Shown here piece after piece: positions 1 to 8,230 of a DNA stretch of 64,000 bases; the stretch's first letter is position 1, and the number at the start of each line of letters is the position of its first letter. The position numbers and the translations under genes are program-made. Source of the stretch: Actinoplanes derwentensis (GTDB taxonomy: Bacteria > Actinomycetota > Actinomycetes > Mycobacteriales > Micromonosporaceae); assembly GCF_900104725.1 (NCBI RefSeq), contig NZ_LT629758.1, forward strand, positions 4,292,501-4,356,500, read 5' to 3'. The notes below the pieces were generated by a model, which saw only the letters and a list, made by a program, of their open reading frames with translations, was not told where the DNA came from and ran no database searches.

Positions 1-156
1 GTTTCCGGGGGTTATCCCAAAGTCTGGGGCAGGTTACTCACGTGTTACTCACCCGTTCGCCGCTCGAGTACCCCGAAGGGCCTTTCCGCTCGACTTGCAT
101 GTGTTAAGCACGCCGCCAGCGTTCGTCCTGAGCCAGGATCAAACTCTCCAACAAAA
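1..156 (-). rRNA. rrs: 16S ribosomal RNA, 5' end (partial)
   Basis: The minus strand carries the universal 16S start (GAGAGTTTGATCCTGGCTC, about 129-147) followed by the variable region 1 stem and the conserved GTGAGTAACACGTGAGTAAC segment. Only about the first 156 nt are inside the window; the rest lies left of base 1. The V1 sequence GGAAAGGCCCTTCGGGGTAC matches what I know of Micromonosporaceae. The mature 5' end is placed about 8 nt before GGAGAG and could be off by a few bases. Confidence 0.95.
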
Positions 157-174
157 TCTTTGGAAAAGCGTCTC

Positions 175-191
175 GGCAACAAAATGTTGCC
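175..191 (-). other. 16S leader hairpin
   Basis: A perfect 7-bp inverted repeat (GGCAACA / TGTTGCC, 3-nt loop) lies about 20 nt upstream of the 16S 5' end. It is probably part of the processing structure of the rRNA leader. It is seen in sequence; the role is inferred from position. Confidence 0.5.
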
Positions 192-270
192 AAAGGAATC
201 CCAAACCCACTCTAATCAAAGAGATAGGCCGGGGTATTGCCATAATTGGCACTGGCTTATCAAGCACCCT

Positions 271-290
271 GTTGAGTTCTCAAAGAACAA
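271..290 (-). promoter_or_regulatory. rrn leader boxA-type antitermination element
   Basis: The minus strand reads TTGTTCTTTGAGAACTCAAC. This is the conserved actinobacterial rRNA-leader motif that includes boxA, the site for Nus-factor antitermination. It lies about 115 nt upstream of the 16S 5' end and 55 nt downstream of the promoter, the expected arrangement. Confidence 0.8.
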
Positions 291-344
291 CCGCACACCA
301 TCTCCGCACCGCTTTCGCGGCCCGTTGCCCGGGGCACTCGCTCT

Positions 345-372
345 ACTTTACCCGCCGTTTCCGCCGTGTCAA
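345..372 (-). promoter_or_regulatory. rRNA operon promoter
   Basis: On the minus strand TTGACA (372-367) is followed after 16 nt by TAAAGT (350-345). The -35 is consensus and the -10 resembles known actinomycete rRNA promoters. Transcription would start near 337 and run into the boxA leader. No second consensus promoter was found upstream. Confidence 0.75.
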
Positions 373-630
373 ATCCGTGTTTCGCAACCGAATTCCACAC
401 CACAAAAACAGCAGACACCCAAAACCAACACGACCCGAAGATCGCCTGACAAAGCTTAATGGGTTTCCCCCAGGACGGCCGCGCCGGGCCCTGGATCAGG
501 TCCCGCTCGCTCGCCCGTCTCCCTGGCGGCTCGGTAAACATTACTCGCCCCGTCCAGCAACGCCAAATCGGGGTCCCGCGACGGCGATCACACGAATAAA
601 TCGTCCAATTTCCTCAGATTCCGTAAGTGC

Positions 631-667
631 GGAGCCGGGGAGGGCAGAGAGGAGCCGGGGAGGGCAG
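631..667. repeat. Two-copy direct repeat, 17 nt
   Basis: GGAGCCGGGGAGGGCAG occurs at 631-647 and again at 651-667, separated by 3 nt. It is a short tandem duplication with no known function. Confidence 0.7.
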
Positions 668-830
668 TAGGTAGCGGCGAGAAGAGGGAAAGCAGGATCC
701 AGCGACAGGCAAGGCGAAGGGAGCGGGCGGGGGCGAAAAGGATCAAGCGGCGGAGGCGGCTGGCGGGATTGCCGCGACGACCGGCGGAATCAGGCCTGTC
801 GCAGGGCTGCGCGGGCGTGCGCCCAGGGCA

Positions 831-836
831 TATAAC
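831..836 (+). promoter_or_regulatory. -10 element of a probable leaderless promoter
   Basis: TATAAC ends 6 nt before the ATG at 843, so transcription would begin at or next to the start codon. No Shine-Dalgarno sequence precedes this ATG. Leaderless mRNAs are common in actinobacteria. Confidence 0.45.
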
Positions 837-842
837 CGACGC

Positions 843-1448
843 ATGCGCACTGATGAGCTCGCCGATCTGATCGCCGAGGTTCCCGGCACCGAGGTGACCG
901 CGGTCCCGGGCATCGTCACGGTGCACGTGCCGGCGATCGGTGACACCGCCCGGCTGCTCTTCCGGGATGTGCTGGACGCCTATGAGGTCGCGGTGCCGAC
1001 GGGTGCGCCGGCCGTCCAGGTGGATATCAAGCGCGGTCGCGAGTCCCTCCCTTTGATCATCACGGTGGATGACGTCGTCTTCTCCCCGGTCTACGCGGAT
1101 TCGGTGGTGGATCCGGAAGACGAGTTGCTGGTGCCGGCCATGCCGGGAATGCTCGGCTATTCGGAGATGCACCGGGACGTACGCGCGCTGGGCAAGGCGA
1201 TCGATGATCCCGCGGTGGAGTTGGACCCGGAGATACTGGCTGCCACGCTGCTGGCGCATCGTTGTTTCATCGCCGGGGCGGTGCGGGTCGGGTTGTGGCC
1301 GGTGCGGGTGGCGGCCTGGTGGGAGTACACGTCGGCACGGTCGGCCAAGCAGATCCGGATGGCGCGGTTCCGCCCCGACGAGGATTGGGACCGGCTGATG
1401 GCCGACGTGACGGAGGCCCGGCGGCAGACGGAACCCGCCGAGATCTGA
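843..1448 (+). CDS. Hypothetical protein, 201 aa
   Basis: I do not recognise this family. The protein is soluble and acidic, without signal peptide or membrane segment. The N-terminal 70 residues look like an alternating beta/helix domain and the C-terminal third is helical and Trp-rich (around WEYTSARSAKQIRMARFR). The ATG has no Shine-Dalgarno sequence but sits 6 nt after a TATAAC -10 box, which suggests leaderless translation. The next gene is a methyltransferase 70 nt downstream on the same strand. Codon use is typical of the genome, so I consider it a real gene. Confidence 0.75.
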   Translation: MRTDELADLIAEVPGTEVTAVPGIVTVHVPAIGDTARLLFRDVLDAYEVAVPTGAPAVQVDIKRGRESLPLIITVDDVVFSPVYADSVVDPEDELLVPAMPGMLGYSEMHRDVRALGKAIDDPAVELDPEILAATLLAHRCFIAGAVRVGLWPVRVAAWWEYTSARSAKQIRMARFRPDEDWDRLMADVTEARRQTEPAEI

Positions 1449-1518
1449 GTTCAGCCGGGATCTGAGCGCACCGGCCCGGAGGCGCCCGTCGGATGCCGGG
1501 ACACGACATCCTGAGTGC

Positions 1519-2298
1519 ATGACGACAGAGCTGCGCCGGATCTTCGACACCGAGGCTGATCGGTACGACCGGGTCCGGCCCACGTACCCGCCGGAGATCT
1601 TCGAAGATCTCGCGGCCGCCGGTGCCCCGCCTCCGGCGAGTGTCCTGGAGATCGGCCCCGGCACCGGTAAGGCCACGGTGCCGTTGGCGGAGCGCGGTCA
1701 CCGGGTCACGGCGGTCGAGTTGGGCCCGGCGCTGGCTGAGGTGGCCCGCCGTAATCTGGCGGCGTTTCCGCGCGTGTTGGTGGAGGTCTGCGCGTTCGAG
1801 GAGTGGCCGCTGCCGGTGGAGCCCTTCGACGTGGTGCTGGCGGCGACGGCGTTCCACTGGATCGACCCGCGGGTCCGGATCGAGAAGTCCGCGGACGCGC
1901 TGCGCCCCGGTGGTCTGCTGGCGACGGTGACGACGCATCACATCGCGGGCGGTACGGCCGGGTTCTTCGCGCGGGTGCAGGAGCACTACGAGCGGTGGGA
2001 TCCGAAGACCGATCCGGATCAGCGGCTGCGCCCGGCTGCGGAGATCCCGGTCGACGACGCGGAGATCCTGGAGTCGGACCGCTTCCAGGCGCCGATCTTT
2101 CATCGGTACGAGTGGGACGCCACCTACTCCACCGGCGAGTACCTGGATCTGCTGCTGACCTACTCCCCCACCCGCTCGCTGTCACCGAGCCGGCGGGCGG
2201 CCCTGCTCGCGGCGATCGGACGGCAGATCGACGAGGACCACGGCGGCCGGATAGTCAAGCGTTACCTGTCTGAGCTACGGCTAGCCCGCCGCGGGTAG
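1519..2298 (+). CDS. Class I SAM-dependent methyltransferase
   Basis: A 259-aa soluble methyltransferase of the UbiE/Methyltransf_11 type. Motif I is EIGPGTGKAT (about residues 46-55), the acidic end of strand 2 is VTAVELGP, and motif IV/post-I is VVLAATAFHWIDP, which is typical of this group. The C-terminal 100 residues form a helical cap and probably choose the substrate, which cannot be predicted. It starts at ATG and its 3' end converges on the TauD-type gene 31 nt away. The function is sure only at the level of a SAM methyltransferase. Confidence 0.85.
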   Translation: MTTELRRIFDTEADRYDRVRPTYPPEIFEDLAAAGAPPPASVLEIGPGTGKATVPLAERGHRVTAVELGPALAEVARRNLAAFPRVLVEVCAFEEWPLPVEPFDVVLAATAFHWIDPRVRIEKSADALRPGGLLATVTTHHIAGGTAGFFARVQEHYERWDPKTDPDQRLRPAAEIPVDDAEILESDRFQAPIFHRYEWDATYSTGEYLDLLLTYSPTRSLSPSRRAALLAAIGRQIDEDHGGRIVKRYLSELRLARRG

Positions 2299-2328
2299 AC
2301 CGCCGCGGGCCGGCCGGAGACAGGGGCG

Positions 2329-3222
2329 TCACTGCACCTGTGGGGTGTAGTGGGTGGCCTCGTCGCCTTCCAGGATCCAGCTCTTGGTGCCGTCGGTGCT
2401 GTAGGGGACGTCGCCGGCGACGGTCACCCGGTGCAGTTTGCGGGGCAGGTCGCCGTAGTCGTCGGCGGCGTAGTGCTGGGTGCTGCGGTTGTCCCAGACG
2501 ACGATGTCGCCGACCTGCCACTTGTGGCGCAGCGTGTTCTCCGGCCGAGTCACGTAGTGCTGGAGCAGGCGCAGGAGGTCGCGGCCTTCGGTCTTGGACA
2601 GGCCGATGAGGCCGACGACGAAGTTGCCGATGAACAGGTTCGGCACGCCGGAGTCCGGGTTGACGCGGACCACCGGGTGGGCGGTGCGGTAGCGGGTCGA
2701 GGTGAAGACCTTCTGGTACGCCTCGACCTCGGCGGAGAGGAATTGGGGGTGCTCCGCGTAGTCGTACTCGTTGGAGTGCTCGGCGAACAGGCGGCCGGCC
2801 AGGATGCGCAGGTGGTCGGGCAGGTCGGAGTAGGCGGCGGTGTTGGAGAAGAGGGTGTCGCCACCGTAGGGCGGGATGACCAGGCTGCGCAGGGTGGTGG
2901 CTTTCGGCGGGGCGACCACGAAGGTGACGTCGGTGTGCCAGGCGTTGGCGCGGGCACCGGGGCCGGCGGCGACTTCGAGGACGTTGGCCTGGCCGTCGAC
3001 GGACGGGACGGTCGGGTGGGCGAGCGTGAGGGTGCCGAAGATCGAGGCGAACCGCTGGTGCTGGTCGTCGTCGAGGTGCTGGCCCCGGAAGACGAGCACT
3101 TTGTGGGCGACCAGGGCGTCGTGGATCTCGCGGGCGCTGGTCTCGGTGATCTCCCGGGTCAGGTCGACTCCGGAGATCTCCGCTCCGATCCGGCCACCGA
3201 TGCGGGTGATGTCGATGCTCAT
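2329..3222 (-). CDS. TauD/TfdA-family 2-oxoglutarate dioxygenase
   Basis: A 297-aa non-heme Fe(II)/2-oxoglutarate dioxygenase. The iron ligands are visible: AWHTDVTF (HxD, about residues 109-111) and the distal His in the C-terminal RSTQHYAADDYGD segment; the 2-oxoglutarate-binding Arg is in RKLHRVTV. Length and motif order match TauD/alkylsulfatase AtsK enzymes, which release sulfite or sulfate from organosulfur compounds. No sulfonate transporter is adjacent, so the true substrate is open. The ATG start is followed by typical MSIDITRIGGRIGAEISGVD. It is transcribed alone from a 90-nt upstream region. Confidence 0.9.
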   Translation of the reverse strand: MSIDITRIGGRIGAEISGVDLTREITETSAREIHDALVAHKVLVFRGQHLDDDQHQRFASIFGTLTLAHPTVPSVDGQANVLEVAAGPGARANAWHTDVTFVVAPPKATTLRSLVIPPYGGDTLFSNTAAYSDLPDHLRILAGRLFAEHSNEYDYAEHPQFLSAEVEAYQKVFTSTRYRTAHPVVRVNPDSGVPNLFIGNFVVGLIGLSKTEGRDLLRLLQHYVTRPENTLRHKWQVGDIVVWDNRSTQHYAADDYGDLPRKLHRVTVAGDVPYSTDGTKSWILEGDEATHYTPQVQ

Positions 3223-3311
3223 TACGGCTCCCTACGGTTGCTTCGCCTTGCCTGCAACGTAGGTCGCGCGCGTTACACCGTCACCCATTTCCCATAGAGT
3301 GAGGGGGAAAT

Positions 3312-3349
3312 AACCACTGATGAGGGGCCCGTGCCCCTCATCAGTGGTT
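3312..3349 (-). terminator. Perfect 17-bp hairpin after spo0M
   Basis: AACCACTGATGAGGGGC (3312-3328) pairs without mismatch with GCCCCTCATCAGTGGTT (3333-3349) across a 4-nt loop. It lies 7 nt beyond the spo0M stop codon and ends its transcript. There is no long U-tract, as usual in high-GC actinomycetes. Confidence 0.85.
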
Positions 3350-3356
3350 CAGAACG

Positions 3357-4400
3357 TCACTCGTCGTCGCCCTCGAAGGCGTCACCGATCTCGTCGAAGA
3401 CCTCGCCGGCCACGTAACCGGCGGCCAGACCACCGGCGACGCCCATAGCCATGCCGCCCATGCCGGAGCCGTGGTGGCCGCCGCGACGGTAGTGGCCGTG
3501 GTGCCCGGGCTGGCCGTAACCGGGCTGCTGGTGCCCATAACCCGGCTGACCGTACGGCTGGCCGTAGCCCTGCTGGGGGTGGCTGTAACCCGGCTGCGGG
3601 TGACCGAAGCCGGGCGCCGACTTGCGCCGGTCGACCGCCTGGCGCACCCAGCCGTCGACGACCTGACGCCAGTCGGTGGTGTCCGCGTCGGCGTGCGACA
3701 CCGTGTACCGCCCGTAGGTGTCGTGGCCCTGGGTGAACAGGCCGCCCCGCTTGTCGAATTCGAGCACGACCTCGACCTGGTGCGGGCTGGTCACGAAGGT
3801 CAGCTCGACCTCGTTGATGCCGGCGGACGAGAACTGCTGGGGCGGGAAATACTCGATCTCCTGGTAGAACGGGAGGGTCTGGTGGACGCCGTAGATCTGC
3901 CCGTACTCCAGGTCGGCGGACTTGAAGTGGAAACCGAGCTGCGCGAACGCGTCGAGGATGCGCTGCTGGATGGGCAGCGGGTGCACGTGGACCGGGTCCA
4001 GGTCGCCCTTGTCGATGGCCCGGGCGATCGCGACCTCGGTGCGGACGCCCATCACCATGCCACGGAGGTTCTGCCCGTACACCGCGGTGATCGGGGTCTC
4101 CCAGGGCATGTCGATGCGGAACGGCAGGGCGAGACGCTGGCCCTGGGCCAGGCGCATCGGGCCGGTGACCGGGATCCGGAGGAAGTCGCTGACGGCCGAG
4201 TAGTCACCGCCGCCGCCCTCCACCTCCATCCGGGTGACGAGGCCGAGGGTGATGTGCTCGATGTCGGCGTCCTGGGTGCCGCCGATCAGGTTGACGTTGC
4301 CGGTCAGTTGAGCGCCCGGGTAGGTGCTGGGGTTGGACAGCACAGTGTCCACACTCAGCCCGCCGACTCCGAGGGCGCCGAGCAACTTCTTGAAGACCAC
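3357..4400 (-). CDS. Spo0M-family sporulation protein
   Basis: A 347-aa arrestin-fold protein of the Spo0M family. The first 240 residues match the family layout (MVFKKLLGALGVGG start, Tyr- and Pro-rich beta strands, LPFYQEIEYFPPQ). A low-complexity tail about 80 residues long follows, rich in Gly, Gln, His, Pro and Tyr (repeats of GYGQP and GYSHPQ), and then a Gly/Ala stretch and an acidic end. In Bacillus Spo0M affects sporulation and cytoskeletal processes; in Actinoplanes-like bacteria a link with sporulation or spore vesicles is plausible. The start is GTG with GGGAG 6 nt upstream. A strong hairpin terminates the gene. Confidence 0.88.
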   Translation of the reverse strand: MVFKKLLGALGVGGLSVDTVLSNPSTYPGAQLTGNVNLIGGTQDADIEHITLGLVTRMEVEGGGGDYSAVSDFLRIPVTGPMRLAQGQRLALPFRIDMPWETPITAVYGQNLRGMVMGVRTEVAIARAIDKGDLDPVHVHPLPIQQRILDAFAQLGFHFKSADLEYGQIYGVHQTLPFYQEIEYFPPQQFSSAGINEVELTFVTSPHQVEVVLEFDKRGGLFTQGHDTYGRYTVSHADADTTDWRQVVDGWVRQAVDRRKSAPGFGHPQPGYSHPQQGYGQPYGQPGYGHQQPGYGQPGHHGHYRRGGHHGSGMGGMAMGVAGGLAAGYVAGEVFDEIGDAFEGDDE

Positions 4401-4521
4401 GTTGTTCTCCCGCTACAAACTCAATGTGCCTTGGAAAACTAGCAACGACCGCTGAGGGAACGCTGAGAAATCGCAGGTACCACACGATCTCGCCCCATGA
4501 GATTACGACGATCGTGCAAGG

Positions 4522-5319
4522 TCACGGCTTGCGGCCGACCGCCCCGTACATCGAGACCTCGGCGGGGGCCGGGCGGGTCTGCTGCTCGGGGCGCCACTCG
4601 CTCATCGCCACCACGCCGGGATCAATCAGGTCCAGGCCGTCGAAGAAGCCGCTGAAGACCGCGTGGTCGCGGGGCCAGGCGTCGACGGCGCCGGAGGCGA
4701 GCATCGCGTCGTAGCGGGCGCCGACCTCGGGTGGGACGAAGTCCTTGGTCGAGTTGGTGGCGACCAGGTAGCTGCCGGGGGCGGCCGCGTCGAGCAGCTC
4801 GCGGACCACCTCACGGGCCTTGCCGTCGTCCGGGATGAAGTGCAGGACCGAGATCAGCAGGATGCCGACCGGGCGGGACAGGTCGACGGTCTCCTTGAGG
4901 TCGGCCGAGCCGAGGATGTCGCCGGGATCGTTGAGGTCGCCGTCGACGTAGGTGGTGACGCCGCCGATCATCAGGGCCCGGGCGTGGGCGAGGACCATCG
5001 GGTCGTTGTCGACGTAGGCGACCTTGCACTCGGCGGCGATCCGCTGGGCCACCTCGTGGGTGTTGTCCGGGGCGGGCAGGCCGGTGCCGATGTCGATGAA
5101 CTGCCGGATGCCGGCCTCGGCCAGGTGCCGAACCGCCCGGTTGTGGAAGGCCCGGCCCTGACGGGCGGTGGTGCGGACCGCCGGATAGGCGGCGGCGATC
5201 ATCTCACCGGAGTCACGGTCGACCTGGAAATGGTCTTTGCCGCCGAGCCAGTAGTTCCACCGGCGGGCCGGTGACACGGTCTTGGTGTCCACCTTGGGCG
5301 GGGTGTCCTCGCTGGTCAC
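4522..5319 (-). CDS. Actinobacterial SAM-dependent methyltransferase (Methyltransf_19 / DUF574)
   Basis: A 265-aa protein of the large actinomycete-specific Methyltransf_19 family. Characteristic segments are NYWLGGKDHFQVDR near the N-terminus, FIDIGTGLPA (SAM-binding motif I), YVDNDPMVLAHAR and ILLISVLHFIPDD. The GTG at 5319 is preferred because GGAGGA lies 8 nt upstream and family members begin just there; a longer ATG-started form from 5406 would add 29 unconserved residues. Physiological substrates are unknown for the family. Confidence 0.88.
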   Translation of the reverse strand: MTSEDTPPKVDTKTVSPARRWNYWLGGKDHFQVDRDSGEMIAAAYPAVRTTARQGRAFHNRAVRHLAEAGIRQFIDIGTGLPAPDNTHEVAQRIAAECKVAYVDNDPMVLAHARALMIGGVTTYVDGDLNDPGDILGSADLKETVDLSRPVGILLISVLHFIPDDGKAREVVRELLDAAAPGSYLVATNSTKDFVPPEVGARYDAMLASGAVDAWPRDHAVFSGFFDGLDLIDPGVVAMSEWRPEQQTRPAPAEVSMYGAVGRKP

Positions 5320-5460
5320 GGCGGTTGTCCTCCGGTTCCGGGAGCGCTGTCGGGCCGGACCCATGGTAACCGTACGGGCACTGTCCGGCTGCCCTGCCTG
5401 TTCCACTTAGGACCACTGCTCTTCCGCCGGGCTCCCGGTCCGGCATATTCTGCGCGGGCC

Positions 5461-5928
5461 ATGGCCACCATCGCGCCGCCTTACCGGCCCTTCTCCCCCA
5501 GTCTTCCGCCGATCGACACGCCGCACCGTCACGGCGGTTCAGCCGTGGCGGTGACGCTGCGGTACGCGCCGCTGGCGTTCCTGTTGCGCCGCCGTACGCC
5601 GGTGCTGGAGATCGACGGGCAGGGGGTTCCGGCGCACTGGGGGCGGGTGGTGCAGTCGGTGACGATCGGTGAGCATCACGTGCATGTCCACGTACCCCGC
5701 CCGGCGAAGGTGTCGGCTCGTGGCGGTGCTGCCGAGACCACGGTGATCGCGCTGTCCGGCCGGACCGTGGAGCTGGAGTACCGGGCTCCGCTGCTGTCGT
5801 TGCTGGGCGGGGCGATCGGTGTTCCCCCGCAGCGGCATCCGGGTGTGATCGGGGCGTGGATCCTGCTGGCCACGGTGGCGGTGCTGGTGGCGTGCGGCTG
5901 TGTGGGCCTGATTATGAACGCCGGTTGA
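5461..5928 (+). CDS. Hypothetical membrane-anchored protein, 155 aa
   Basis: No family recognised. The N-terminal two thirds are soluble and beta-rich (HVHVHVPRPAKV region) and a single hydrophobic helix of about 22 residues lies at the C-terminus (GAWILLATVAVLVACGCVGL), so the protein is probably tail-anchored with its bulk in the cytosol. The ATG follows CATATTCTGCGCGGGCC, where TATTCT could be a -10 of a nearly leaderless transcript. It is divergent from the Methyltransf_19 gene. Confidence 0.65.
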   Translation: MATIAPPYRPFSPSLPPIDTPHRHGGSAVAVTLRYAPLAFLLRRRTPVLEIDGQGVPAHWGRVVQSVTIGEHHVHVHVPRPAKVSARGGAAETTVIALSGRTVELEYRAPLLSLLGGAIGVPPQRHPGVIGAWILLATVAVLVACGCVGLIMNAG

Positions 5929-5944
5929 CGCCGGGTTCGGGTGG

Positions 5945-6250
5945 TCAGCGGAACCCGGGGCGAGGCACGATGGCCGCCCCGGGCCGACGCCGGCGGGCGA
6001 TGGCGATTCCGGCGTCGGCGGGACGGTCGAAACCGTCACAGCTGTCCTCCGGTTCCATCTCGATCAGGTCGAGCAGGTCGGGCCCGGAATGCCCGGTGTC
6101 GACGGTGCCACCGATCAGCCCGAGAGCGGCGGCACAGTTGCGCCCGTAACCCTGGACCATGCGATCCACCCGTGTCGGGTGCCCGCATCGCCGGCACGGG
6201 CGCATCCTGTCCGGCAGCGCTGCTTGAACCATCCCCCGATTGTCCGGCAT
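5945..6250 (-). CDS. Small zinc-finger-like protein (DUF6011-like)
   Basis: A 101-aa protein with MRPCRRCGHPTRVDRMVQGY followed by GRNCAAALG, the pattern of a small treble-clef finger (C-x2-C and a later Cys) seen in DUF6011-type proteins. The C-terminal half is acidic, then Arg-rich. Function unknown. It ends just after and convergent to the preceding membrane-anchored gene and starts 22 nt from the hemerythrin gene stop on the same strand, so the two may be co-transcribed. Confidence 0.6.
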   Translation of the reverse strand: MPDNRGMVQAALPDRMRPCRRCGHPTRVDRMVQGYGRNCAAALGLIGGTVDTGHSGPDLLDLIEMEPEDSCDGFDRPADAGIAIARRRRPGAAIVPRPGFR

Positions 6251-6272
6251 TCCCGGGCCCGCGGCACCCCGG

Positions 6273-6815
6273 TCAGCTCTCGCCGACCGCCTCGGCCAGT
6301 TCCTGCTTGTTCATCCGGGAACGACCGGGGACGTCCTGTTCCCGGGCCAGATCGTAGAGTTCGCGGCGGGTCGAGGCGTGTTCCGGCAGCCCGCCGGTGG
6401 TGGCCTCGGCGAAACGACGGCCCATCTCCTCGCGCTCGGCCGTGTCCAGCCGGCCGGCGAGGACCGGGAGAAGATCTTCTTCCTCTTCCTGCACGTGGTG
6501 GCGCAGCTCGCCGGCGATCGCCGCGATCGTCCCGTCGTAACCGGGGTCGTCGCTGTCGCCGCGCAGCAGTGCGGTGAGCATCTCCTCGACCTGGTGGTGT
6601 TCGGCGGTGCCGTCCCGGACCTCCTCGCCCGCTTCGGCGGCCAGGTCGCGGATCCGTGGATAGACGAACGCCTCCTCGGCCTCGGAGTGCGGTAACAGCA
6701 GCCGGGCCACCTCCTGCATGATGGCCGCCCGGTCGGCACCGTCCTGTTCGGCGCGGGTCAGCAGGTCGTCGACCTGGCGGTGCTGTTCCTTGATGATTTC
6801 CACGATGTCCGGCAC
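6273..6815 (-). CDS. Hemerythrin HHE-domain protein with Rho-N-like C-terminus
   Basis: A 180-aa cytoplasmic protein. Residues 1-135 form a four-helix hemerythrin-like bundle with the expected His/Glu ligands (EQHRQVDDLL, LLPHSEAEEAFVYP, EHHQVEEML, LRHHVQEEEEDLLP), so it should bind a diiron centre and sense or buffer oxygen, NO or iron. The last 35 residues (TRRELYDLAREQDVPGRS, then KQELAEAV) resemble the small SAP-like Rho N-terminal/nucleic-acid-binding fold found in many actinobacterial stress proteins. It starts at ATG (MPDIVEIIKEQH). Confidence 0.88.
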   Translation of the reverse strand: MPDIVEIIKEQHRQVDDLLTRAEQDGADRAAIMQEVARLLLPHSEAEEAFVYPRIRDLAAEAGEEVRDGTAEHHQVEEMLTALLRGDSDDPGYDGTIAAIAGELRHHVQEEEEDLLPVLAGRLDTAEREEMGRRFAEATTGGLPEHASTRRELYDLAREQDVPGRSRMNKQELAEAVGES

Positions 6816-6949
6816 GGTTCCCCCTCGATTGATCTGTTCAGGAGTGGGATACCCAATAAATCCGGATATAACGGGTCAACCGGCTGCCAGGAAACTTTCA
6901 TCTTCCCGGCCGTAACCTTCTTGCTGACCAGGTGGAGAAGGAGTCAGAG

Positions 6950-7264
6950 TTGGAACCGTTCCGGATCTTCAGGATCACCGCGATCGCCGAGGCCTTCTCG
7001 TGGACCGGGCTGCTCGTCGGGATGTTCCTGAAATACGTCACGGAGACCACCGAGGCCGGGGTGTGGCTGTTCGGGAGGCTGCACGGGGGCCTGTTCATCG
7101 CCTACCTGATCGCGACTCTGTGGGTGGCGCGGGCCGAGCGATGGTCCCTGTGGCGGACCCTCTTCGGCCTGGCCGCGTCGATCCCACCGCTCACCACACT
7201 GATCTTCGAGCGCTGGGTGGCCAAGCGCCGCCCAGCTGCGGAACCGGCGGCCGCCACTGCCTGA
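6950..7264 (+). CDS. DUF3817 integral membrane protein
   Basis: A protein of about 104 aa with three hydrophobic helices (AEAFSWTGLLVGMFLKYV, GGLFIAYLIATLWVA, LFGLAASIPPLTTLIF) and the conserved FRxxxxAEAxSW and HGxLF motifs of DUF3817. The TTG at 6950 is chosen because AAGGAG ends 7 nt before it; a GTG at 6932 would add 6 residues but lacks a ribosome site. Function unknown. It stands alone, convergent with the FAH-family gene. Confidence 0.8.
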   Translation: MEPFRIFRITAIAEAFSWTGLLVGMFLKYVTETTEAGVWLFGRLHGGLFIAYLIATLWVARAERWSLWRTLFGLAASIPPLTTLIFERWVAKRRPAAEPAAATA

Positions 7265-7272
7265 GTTCCGCC

Positions 7273-7304
7273 GGTGGGGGCGTGTCTACCGACGCGCCCC
7301 CACC
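7273..7304. terminator. Bidirectional terminator hairpin
   Basis: GGTGGGGGCG (7273-7282) is complementary to CGCCCCCACC (7295-7304) with a 12-nt loop. It lies exactly between the convergent DUF3817 and FAH-family genes and can serve both. Confidence 0.7.
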
Positions 7305-7306
7305 CC

Positions 7307-8230
7307 CTACCTCGCCGCGCGGGCCCGTGCCTGATCTCGGCGGCGGACCGGTGGGAGATCGCCGGTGGGCGGTGCGGTGACGACGCGGTTGGTGAGGCTG
7401 CCGATGCCTTCGACGGTCAGGGTCACCACGTCGCCGTCGCGCAGGGGCAGTGGGTCCGGGCGGCCGTTGCGGCCCCAGAGTTCGGCCAGGCAGCCGCCGT
7501 TGCCCACGGTGCCGGAGCCGAGTACGTCGCCGGGCACCACCACACTGTCCCGCGCCGCGTAATCGATCATGGTCTCGAAGGTCCAGCCCATGTTGCCGAG
7601 CAGGTCACGGCCGATCTCGGTGCCGTTGACCGTGGCGGTGCACCACAGGTCGAGGAAACCGTCGGTGTCCTTGCGGTCGTCCAGTTCGTCGGCGGTCACG
7701 ATCCACGGGCCGAGGCTGCTGGCGAAATCCTTGCCCTTGGCTGGGCCCAGGTTCACCTGCATCTCGCGTTTCTGCAGGTCACGGGCAGACCAGTCGTTGA
7801 GGACCGTGTAGCCGAAGACCGAACCGCCGGGACCGGCGATCACCGCTACCTCGAGTTCGAAGTCGCGGGCCACCGAGCGGGCCGGGAACGCCACGTCGTC
7901 GTCCGGGCCGAGGATGCGGTGCGGGTTGGTGAAGTAGAAGGTCGGTGCGTCGTACCAGGCTTCGGGCACCCCGCCGGAGCCGTCGATGCTGCGCCGGACG
8001 CCGTCGACGTGCTCCTCGAACGCGACGAAGTCCCGCAGTGAGGCCGGCCGCAGCGGCGCGACGAGGCGCACATCGCTCAGCGACACCGGATCGGTGGTGT
8101 CCGGCAGTTCGCCGCTCTCGATGATCGCCCGCATGCCGGGGCCGCCCGCGAACGGCAGCACCCGGCGGTCCTCCAGGAGAACGATCCCGGTCCGCTCACG
8201 GCCGCCGTGCCGAAAGGTCGCCAACTTCAT
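7307..8230 (-). CDS. Fumarylacetoacetate hydrolase family protein
   Basis: A 307-aa FAH-superfamily enzyme. Metal-binding and active-site elements are visible: FVAFEEHV, the FYFTNPHRILGP segment, DFELEVAVI (acidic Mg/Ca ligands), YTVLNDWSARDLQ and the GSGTVGNGG loop. The family cleaves C-C bonds in fumarylacetoacetate, acylpyruvates or catechol meta-cleavage products. No neighbouring tyrosine or homogentisate genes are present, so the substrate is not assigned. It starts at ATG with MKLATFRHGG, typical for the family. Confidence 0.88.
   Translation of the reverse strand: MKLATFRHGGRERTGIVLLEDRRVLPFAGGPGMRAIIESGELPDTTDPVSLSDVRLVAPLRPASLRDFVAFEEHVDGVRRSIDGSGGVPEAWYDAPTFYFTNPHRILGPDDDVAFPARSVARDFELEVAVIAGPGGSVFGYTVLNDWSARDLQKREMQVNLGPAKGKDFASSLGPWIVTADELDDRKDTDGFLDLWCTATVNGTEIGRDLLGNMGWTFETMIDYAARDSVVVPGDVLGSGTVGNGGCLAELWGRNGRPDPLPLRDGDVVTLTVEGIGSLTNRVVTAPPTGDLPPVRRRDQARARAAR

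Larger units (their letters stand above)
373..842. other. Intergenic region upstream of the rRNA operon
   Basis: This stretch lies between the rrn promoter and the first gene on the right. Both strands contain open frames, but none has a convincing start signal or recognisable protein. The only structure seen is a 20-nt-period direct repeat at 631-667. Upstream activating sites for the rRNA promoter could lie here but none is recognised. Confidence 0.5.

Noticed and set aside
588..1676. A 362-codon minus-strand open frame across the first gene
   Set aside because: It is Arg/Pro-rich, has no start signal, and is antisense to a better gene; such frames are common at this GC content.
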